The position numbers and the translations under genes are program-made. A stretch of 41,813 nucleotides of DNA from Chloroflexota bacterium (GTDB taxonomy: Bacteria > Chloroflexota > Anaerolineae > Fen-1058): positions 1 to 41,813 of the forward strand of contig JACRBO010000011.1 in NCBI GenBank assembly GCA_016219235.1, in the 5' to 3' direction. Positions 36,701 through 41,813 of the stretch are shown here, piece after piece. The notes beneath the pieces were generated by a model. The model made no database searches. It was given only the letters and a program-made list of their open reading frames with translations, and was not told the DNA's origin. Each line of letters opens with the position of its first letter. Position 1 is the first letter of the stretch.

Positions 36701-39700
36701 CAGGTCTTTGGCGCAGCCTCGCCGGTGCTGGAAGACTTGATGATCCACGAAGCCTTGCTGCTGCCTGAAACCGGTTCAAGAGCAATTCAGTTGGTGCTGG
36801 GTGAAGCTATCGATCAGCGTGTGGCGTTTCAGGTCTTTGCCCGGAACGATCGACTTACCGAGTGGACACGGCATGCGACCGGCGTCGTGAGACTCGAACC
36901 GATCGCGCCTGAGCGCGTGGTGTTGGCATTGGACGAAGTGAAGGAGCGCTGCGCGACCGCGATCTCCGGCGCGGATTATTATGCGCGTGTGCGCGAACTT
37001 GGCCTCGAATTTGGCTCAGATTTCAGGGGAATCACGCAGCTGTGGCGGCGCGATGGCGAAGCGCTCGGCCTGATTGAACTGCCGGGCGATCTGCTCACTG
37101 ACGCCGGAATCTATCACATCCATCCGGCGCTGCTGGACGCGTGCTTCCATGTGCTGGGTGCGCCGCTGCCGCAGACGGATGATCTCTCGACGTTTCTGCT
37201 GATCGGATTGGATCGCTTTGTGCTGCACCGCGCGCCGGGCACGCGGCTGTGGAATCATACGGTGCTGCGTGAAGCAAACGGCGCGATCGGCGAGACGTTC
37301 ACGGGTGACATTCAGCTGTTCAATGAGGAAGGCCAGCTCGTCGCCGAGGCGCAGGGCTTGCATCTCAAGCGCGCCACGCGTGATGCGCTGCGCCGCATTA
37401 CGCACAAGTCGCCGTTGGAAGACTGGCTGTATGAAGTGCAGTGGCAGGCGAAACCGAATCAACTGGCCGCGAGCGCCTTAACGCCGCTTCAGATCACCGA
37501 TCGGCTGCAACCGCAGTTGGCCGCTTTGAGCGCGGAACACGGCCTGGCCGTGTATGCCGAGTTGCTGCTGGAATTGGACGCGCTCAGCACCGGCTACATC
37601 CTTGAGGCGCTGCGCCGTCTGGGTTGGCAGCCCGATCGCGGTGAGCGCATAACCGCTTCATCGCTGGCCGCGCGGCTGGGCGTGATCGATCGGCATCAAC
37701 GGTTGTTGTCGCGCTGGCTGTCGATCCTGGCGCAAGAGGGCGTGCTGCGCTGGTGCGGCGACGATTGGGAAGTGATCGCGCCGCTGCCCGTTGTCGAGAT
37801 CGAGTCCCGGCGCAGCAGCGTGATCGCCCGGTATCCGATCGCCGGCGCGGAAGTGGCGCTGCTGGATCGCTGCGGGCCGCAGTTGGCGGGTGTGCTGCGG
37901 GGCGAAGTTGATCCGCTGCATTTACTGTTTCCCAACGGCTCGCTGGCTTTGACGGAACCGCTGTACAAAACTGCGCCGTCGGCCCGCGCCTATAACGCCC
38001 TCGTTCAGCAGGTGCTATCCACAGCCCTCGCGGATCGATCTGGCTCGGTGCGCGTGTTGGAGATCGGCGCCGGCACCGGGGCGACGACGTCCTTCGCATT
38101 GTCGGCGCTGCCGATGGATCGAACGACGTACACCTTCACCGATGTCTCGCCGTTGTTTCTGGCGAAGGCCGAAGAGCAGTTCCGCGCACATGACTTCATG
38201 CGCTATCAACTGCTCGACATCGAGCGCGAGCCGGGCGAGCAAGGCTTTGGCACGCAGCCGTTTGATGTGATCGTCGCGGCCAATGTGGTGCACGCCACGC
38301 GCGATCTGCGTGAGACGCTGCGGCACGTGCGGCACCTGTTAGCGCCGGGCGGCCTGCTGGTGCTGCTGGAAGGGAGCGAGCCGCAGCGCTGGGTGGATAT
38401 TACTTTCGGCCTGACGGATGGCTGGTGGCGCTTTGTCGATACCGATCTGCGATCGAACTATCCGTTGTTGTCGTCGGCGCAGTGGCTTGATCTGCTTGAA
38501 TCACAGGGTTTTCAGGCTGCTCAAGCGCTGGCCCTGCCGATGTCGGCTGACGAATCGATCGGGCAGGCGGTGATTGTGGCGCGCGCGCCGGACGTTGCCG
38601 CGAATTGGCTCATCATCGGTGACCAGGGCGAAGTGGGTCAACACCTGACGGAGTTGTTGACGGCGCGGGGCCAGCGCGCACAGCTGGTTCAGGCCGACGA
38701 GTATGAGCGCTGGTTGACCAACGCGGACTATCAGGGTGTAGTTGATGCGACCAGTCTCGGCGCTGATGGCGCGGCCGCCTCGCTGTGTGATCAGGTGCTG
38801 CGGCTTACGCAGACGCTAGTCCGCGCGCGGCGTGCGGCAAAGTTGTGGGTGGTGACGCGCGGCGCTCAGTCGATAGAATCCACCGATCAACCTTCGATGC
38901 TGGCCTCGTCAACGCTGTGGGGATTGGGTCGCGTGATCGCGTTGGAACACCCCGAAGTGTGGGGTGGCCTGATCGACTTGCCCAACGCCGCTTCAACGCT
39001 CGATGACGCGACGGCAATATTGACCGACCTTCTCAACGGCGATGGTGAAGATCAAATCGCGTGGCGCGGAGATCAACGTTGCGTGCCGCGCCTGATGCGA
39101 AAGACCGGGGCGGGGGGCACGGCCACATGGCAGGCGTCACCGGCTGGCGCTTACCTCATCACCGGCGGTCTGGGCGGCCTGGGTTTGAAGTTAGCAGCCT
39201 GGCTGGCCGAGCGCGGCGCACGACATCTAGTGCTGATGGGGCGCAGCGGCCTCGGAGGCCGAGACGCCGATCGGAAGGTGAAGGCGATCGATGCGATCGA
39301 AGCGACAGGTGCGAGGGTGACGGTGATCGCCGCGGATGTGGCCGATCGAGCGGAGATGACAGCGTTGTTCGATCGCTTCGGGCACGACCTGCCAATCCTG
39401 CGCGGCGTCATTCATGCGGCCGCCGCCTTAAGCGCGTGGCCGGTCGCCGACATGCCGATCGAGGCGCTGCATGGCATGCTGCGGCCCAAGGTGGACGGCA
39501 CGCAGTTACTGCATGAATTGACGCGCACCATGACGCTGGATTGCTTCGTGATGTTTTCGTCGACGACGGCATTGTGGGGCGCGCGCACGCTGGCGCATTA
39601 CGCCGCCGCCAACACGTTCCTTGATGCGATGGCAGACTATCGGCGCAGTTTGAATTTGCCGGCCTTGTCCATCAACTGGGGAACGTGGGCGGAAATGCGC

Positions 39701-40405
39701 GCAGCCTCGCGCGATGATCAACAAACGTTTGCGCAGTTCGGTCTGCAGCCCATGCCTGACGATCAAGCGCTGGTCGCCTTAGGCGAATTACTAAGCCGAT
39801 CGGACAGCGCGCATGCCGTCGTGGCTTCAGTGGATTGGCGCACGCTCAAAGCGGCGTATGAAGCCAAACGCCCTCGACCGTTCCTGTCGCAAGTTGAGGA
39901 TCGCGCGCGCTCCGCAGATCGCGCGCGATCGAGCGCGCCGGATCGATCGGTTCGTCAGACACCGACGGCCGATCGGGCCGTTGCGCAGCAGCCGGAGTTG
40001 CAACAGCGCTTCGCTCAAGCACCTGCGCATGATCGACGTGAAGCGGTGGCCGCCTTCGTGCGCGCGCAAGTCGCCAAAGTCCTGGCGTTGGATGCGGCTC
40101 GCCCCCTCGACGATCAACAGGGCCTGTTCGAGATGGGCATGGACTCGTTGATGTCGGTCGAGTTGAAGAGCCGGCTTGAAATTGGCGTGGGTCACACGCT
40201 GCCTTCAACGCTGACGTTTAACTACCCATCGGTGGCGGCGCTGACCGATTTCTTGCTGGCCGATTTGAATGCGACCGCTGCGCCACTCGTCGCTCAGGGT
40301 GTTGTGCCTGAGCCAGTAGCGGCCACACCGGTCGATGAACAAGATGACTTATCGGAAGATGAGTTGGCCGATCTGTTGTCGGCCAAACTATCACAGTTGC
40401 GTTGA
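33701..40405 (+). CDS. PKS5: module KS-AT-DH-MT-KR-ACP with A-type KR
   Basis: This 2,234-aa module should add an alpha-methyl-alpha,beta-unsaturated unit. The docking helix is at about 8-30. KS is at 42-465 (C214, H349, H387). AT is at about 569-870 (S667; IAAH at 767-770 in the specificity position, neither HAFH nor YASH). DH is at about 945-1235 (HRIYGMVVLP with H978; D1146 in DACFH, intact). C-methyltransferase is at about 1260-1625 (EIGAGTG at 1454-1460; NVVHAT; close to PKS4). KR is at about 1818-2065 (GGLGGLG at 1822-1828, Y1967). The LDD motif is absent and W1959 lies 8 residues before the Tyr, both marks of A-type KRs. There is no ER. ACP is at about 2110-2180 (GMDSL, S2149), with the tail DDLSEDELADLLSAKL. 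The start overlaps the PKS4 stop (ATGA) and follows a 10-bp hairpin. A short relative of the AT insert is present at 35565-35615. Confidence 0.95.
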   Translation: MSDFLDRISKLSPKRLALLALELQEKVEALEGAAQSSPVTAEPIAIVGLSCRFPGQANDPDAFWHLLHTGVDAISESDSTRWNVEEYFDPDPDKPGKVATRWGGFLRDITHFDPQFFGIAPREAMSMDPQQRLALEVGWEALENAGYAPDALTGTATGVFMGICNGDYYQLQLSEQRDSIDMYSATGNAHSVISGRIAYVLGLQGPAVSIDTACSSSLVAVHLAVQSLRNGDCHMALAGGVNLVLSPDTTIALSRAKMMAPDGRCKAFDAAADGFVRSEGCGLVVLKRFSDAVADGDDIRAIIRSSALNQDGRSNGLTAPNGPSQVAVIQHALAQAGVTPDEIGYVETHGTGTSLGDPIEAQALGAALGQNRSTPLAIGSVKTNIGHAEAAAGVAGLIKVVLSLQHQEIPPHLHLKQLSEHIPWDELPLTIPTVPTPWLPINGRRLAGLSSFGFSGTNAHLIIEEAPAHASAPIEPSAPERPVHLIALSAKNDAALKELAARYEQYLTDNNDVALADIAHTANAGRAHFNHRLAIVAKSVDQLRETLAAYRTGQDSNIIVGQTRSNRQPEIAFLFTGQGAQYVEMGRALYETQPVFRAALDRCDELLRPQLGESLLSILYPDSAFSGQQSAIDQMAIAQPAIFAIEYALAEVWKSWGVMPSIVTGHSVGEYVAACVAGVFSLEDALTLVAGRGRLMQSLPPTGEMAAVFADEARVRSAIAPYSDRVSIAAINWPDSVVISGEKSAVQQAIDHLRTEGIRARVLNVAIAAHSPFVDSILDPFEAIAATVKYAPPQIDFVSGMTGQLVSQDEITQAAYWRQHMRQAVRFADAIDTVQQRGVELFVECGPAPTLIGMAQRCVPAGAGVWLPSLRPGTDDWTQLLTSLGTLYARGVDVDWAGFDRGYSGRRIPLPTYPFQRQPYWFSQQASAGQRAATANRPAAIDESAHPLLGRRISSPVIKDVVFETQLNAQWPPFLDHHRIYGMVVLPSPAYIEMVLAAASQVFGAASPVLEDLMIHEALLLPETGSRAIQLVLGEAIDQRVAFQVFARNDRLTEWTRHATGVVRLEPIAPERVVLALDEVKERCATAISGADYYARVRELGLEFGSDFRGITQLWRRDGEALGLIELPGDLLTDAGIYHIHPALLDACFHVLGAPLPQTDDLSTFLLIGLDRFVLHRAPGTRLWNHTVLREANGAIGETFTGDIQLFNEEGQLVAEAQGLHLKRATRDALRRITHKSPLEDWLYEVQWQAKPNQLAASALTPLQITDRLQPQLAALSAEHGLAVYAELLLELDALSTGYILEALRRLGWQPDRGERITASSLAARLGVIDRHQRLLSRWLSILAQEGVLRWCGDDWEVIAPLPVVEIESRRSSVIARYPIAGAEVALLDRCGPQLAGVLRGEVDPLHLLFPNGSLALTEPLYKTAPSARAYNALVQQVLSTALADRSGSVRVLEIGAGTGATTSFALSALPMDRTTYTFTDVSPLFLAKAEEQFRAHDFMRYQLLDIEREPGEQGFGTQPFDVIVAANVVHATRDLRETLRHVRHLLAPGGLLVLLEGSEPQRWVDITFGLTDGWWRFVDTDLRSNYPLLSSAQWLDLLESQGFQAAQALALPMSADESIGQAVIVARAPDVAANWLIIGDQGEVGQHLTELLTARGQRAQLVQADEYERWLTNADYQGVVDATSLGADGAAASLCDQVLRLTQTLVRARRAAKLWVVTRGAQSIESTDQPSMLASSTLWGLGRVIALEHPEVWGGLIDLPNAASTLDDATAILTDLLNGDGEDQIAWRGDQRCVPRLMRKTGAGGTATWQASPAGAYLITGGLGGLGLKLAAWLAERGARHLVLMGRSGLGGRDADRKVKAIDAIEATGARVTVIAADVADRAEMTALFDRFGHDLPILRGVIHAAAALSAWPVADMPIEALHGMLRPKVDGTQLLHELTRTMTLDCFVMFSSTTALWGARTLAHYAAANTFLDAMADYRRSLNLPALSINWGTWAEMRAASRDDQQTFAQFGLQPMPDDQALVALGELLSRSDSAHAVVASVDWRTLKAAYEAKRPRPFLSQVEDRARSADRARSSAPDRSVRQTPTADRAVAQQPELQQRFAQAPAHDRREAVAAFVRAQVAKVLALDAARPLDDQQGLFEMGMDSLMSVELKSRLEIGVGHTLPSTLTFNYPSVAALTDFLLADLNATAAPLVAQGVVPEPVAATPVDEQDDLSEDELADLLSAKLSQLR
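35565..35615 (+). repeat. Short, decayed insert in PKS5 AT loop
   Basis: TCAGCATTTAGCGGCCAGCA at the AT loop resembles the start of the PKS4 insert, but lacks the CAATCAACA words and the 47-bp segment. It is probably a reduced form of the same insert. Confidence 0.5.
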
Positions 40406-40456
40406 GCGCGAAGCGCACCACAGGCGCGTGCAGTCTTGAAAACATAGGACCTGAAT

Positions 40457-41813
40457 ATGAATGCTGTGACACCTCCGGCTGATCGACGAGCGCTGCTGCA
40501 AAATGCCTTGCAGGCCATCGGCGATTTGCAAGCCAAACTGGATGCAGCCGAGCGCGCCCGCACCGAGCCGATCGCCATCGTCGGCTTGAGCTGCCGGTTT
40601 CCCGGCGGCGCAAACGATCCCGAAGCGTACTGGCAAGTGCTGCGTGACGGTCGAGACGTCGTCGGGCCGGCGCCGGCCAATCGGTGGAATATGGCCGACT
40701 TCGCCGATCAGGGCATCGCGTGGTACGGCGGTTTCCTCGACGAGATTGACGGCTTCGATCCGAAGTTCTTCGGCATCACGCCGCGTGAAGCCGCCAGCAT
40801 GGATCCGCAGCAACGCCTGGTGTTGGAGGTCAGTTGGGAAGCGCTGGAGCGCGCGGGCATCGCGCCCGATCGGCTGAACGGCAGCCTGACGGGCATGTTC
40901 CTGGGTGTTACGACGAATGATTACGCGCAGCTGGCCAAGCAGGGTGGGCCGCAGCAATTGGATGTATACACCGCCACCGGCACGGCGTTGAATGCCGCGG
41001 CGGGGCGCGTGGCTTACACGCTCGGCTTGCAAGGGCCGTGCATGTCGATCGATACCGCCTGTTCGTCGTCGCTGGTGGCGCTGCATCTGGCCTGTCAGAG
41101 TCTGCGCAGCGGAGAAAGCGATCTGGCGCTGGCCGGTGGCGTGAATGCGATCCTGACGCCGGATGCGTTTGTGTGTTTCTCCAAGTGGGGCATGATGGCG
41201 CCCGATGGCCGCTGCAAAACGTTTGACGCTCACGCCGATGGTTTTGTGCGGGCTGAAGGCTGCGGCGTCGTGGTGTTGAAGCGCCTGTCGGATGCGATGG
41301 CTAACGGCGACAATATCCTCGCGGTGATTCGTGGCTCGGCGGTGAATCAAGATGGTCGCAGCAGCGGTCTGACGGTGCCGAACGGTCTGGCGCAGCAGGC
41401 GGTGATCCGGCGCGCGTTGGCGAACGCGGGCCTTAGCCCGAACGACGTGAGCTACGTCGAGACGCACGGCACCGGCACCGCGCTGGGTGATCCGATCGAA
41501 GTTGAGGCGTTGGGCGCAGCGTTGGGTCCGGGTCGTGATGAGGCTCATCCATTGACGATTGGATCAGTGAAAACCAATCTCGGTCATCTTGAATCAGCCT
41601 CCGGCATGGCGGGACTGATCAAAGTGGTGCTGTCGTTGCAACATGAAGCGCTGCCGCCGCATCTGCATTTGCACGAACGCAGCCCGCGCATTCCGTGGCC
41701 GAATTTTCCGATCGAAATTCCAGCGGGCCTTACGCCCTGGCCGCGCTCAGAACGCGCGCGTATTGCGGGCATCAGCGGCGTCGGGTTCAGCGGCACCAAT
41801 GCCCATGTGATCG
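40457..41813 (+). CDS. PKS6: type I PKS, N-terminal docking helix and KS (partial)
   Basis: The frame runs off the window after about 452 codons. The start ATG at 40457 has AGGA about 8 bp upstream and opens into a docking helix (ALLQNALQAIGDLQAKLDAAERA, residues 12-34). A complete-looking KS follows from about residue 37 (C202 in DTACSSS; H337 in ETHGTGT; NLGHLES) up to GFSGTNAHVI at the edge. All three KS catalytic residues are present. The ATG at 40461 is out of frame and stops at once. A 51-bp gap separates it from PKS5, the only true intergenic gap in the PKS operon, with no clear promoter or terminator in it. The docking helix fits pairing with the PKS5 tail. Later domains are unknown. 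Confidence 0.93.
   Translation, partial: MNAVTPPADRRALLQNALQAIGDLQAKLDAAERARTEPIAIVGLSCRFPGGANDPEAYWQVLRDGRDVVGPAPANRWNMADFADQGIAWYGGFLDEIDGFDPKFFGITPREAASMDPQQRLVLEVSWEALERAGIAPDRLNGSLTGMFLGVTTNDYAQLAKQGGPQQLDVYTATGTALNAAAGRVAYTLGLQGPCMSIDTACSSSLVALHLACQSLRSGESDLALAGGVNAILTPDAFVCFSKWGMMAPDGRCKTFDAHADGFVRAEGCGVVVLKRLSDAMANGDNILAVIRGSAVNQDGRSSGLTVPNGLAQQAVIRRALANAGLSPNDVSYVETHGTGTALGDPIEVEALGAALGPGRDEAHPLTIGSVKTNLGHLESASGMAGLIKVVLSLQHEALPPHLHLHERSPRIPWPNFPIEIPAGLTPWPRSERARIAGISGVGFSGTNAHVI

Noticed and set aside
40406..40456. Internal promoter between PKS5 and PKS6
   Set aside because: A TTGAAA is present but no -10 box at a workable distance; it reads as a simple operon spacer.

Overview
The window reads as a stretch of one bacterial chromosome: GC-rich, with densely packed genes, a tRNA gene and short intergenic gaps. 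The best taxonomic guess is Chloroflexota or a near relative. This rests on the bacterial XPB helicase grouped with several XPB-associated proteins, plus one-module-per-protein type I polyketide synthases of the cyanobacterial/myxobacterial style. It is an inference, because no taxonomic marker other than tRNA-Lys is present.

Left part (1-9.5 kb). A PIG-L/LmbE-type deacetylase gene on the minus strand (28-816) is broken by one in-frame amber codon. Divergent from it is tRNA-Lys(UUU) (868-939) with a near-perfect sigma-70 promoter and a 13-bp hairpin downstream. Then comes a four-gene minus-strand operon read from 9317 down to 1078: an XPB-type helicase, a SWIM zinc-finger protein, and two further proteins resembling XPB-associated (Helicase_C_3-like) proteins. 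Three of the four genes are joined by ATGA overlaps or are close to it; the one 97-bp spacer holds a 15-bp tandem repeat. The operon has an extended -10 promoter at 9350-9358. It is probably a DNA repair or stress function.

Middle gap (9.5-9.9 kb). About 440 bp without a convincing gene; it must hold the control region of the next operon.

Right part (9,929 to the window end). A plus-strand operon of at least six type I modular polyketide synthase (PKS) genes, one module per protein. PKS1 is KS-AT-(half DH)-KR-ACP. PKS2 is KS-AT-DH-ER-KR-ACP. PKS3 is KS-AT-MT-ACP with no reduction. PKS4 is KS-AT-DH-MT-ER-KR-ACP with a Tyr-to-His change in the KR active site. PKS5 is KS-AT-DH-MT-KR-ACP with an A-type KR. 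PKS6 is a KS that runs off the window. The genes overlap or nearly touch. PKS2-PKS6 carry N-terminal helical docking segments and PKS1-PKS5 carry acidic C-terminal tails of the class 2 docking type, so gene order probably equals module order. PKS1 has no N-terminal docking helix, which suggests it is the first extender module, primed by something encoded outside this window. No loading module, thioesterase, regulator or transporter for the cluster is in view.

The predicted product is a methyl-branched polyketide with one hydroxyl-stage, one fully reduced, one keto-stage, one methylated (reduced or keto) and one alpha-methyl-enoyl unit, then further extension. I do not recognise this module order as a known compound. 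The most unusual signal is that four AT domains carry related, low-complexity DNA inserts at the same loop, and one short DNA word in them is read in all three reading frames.
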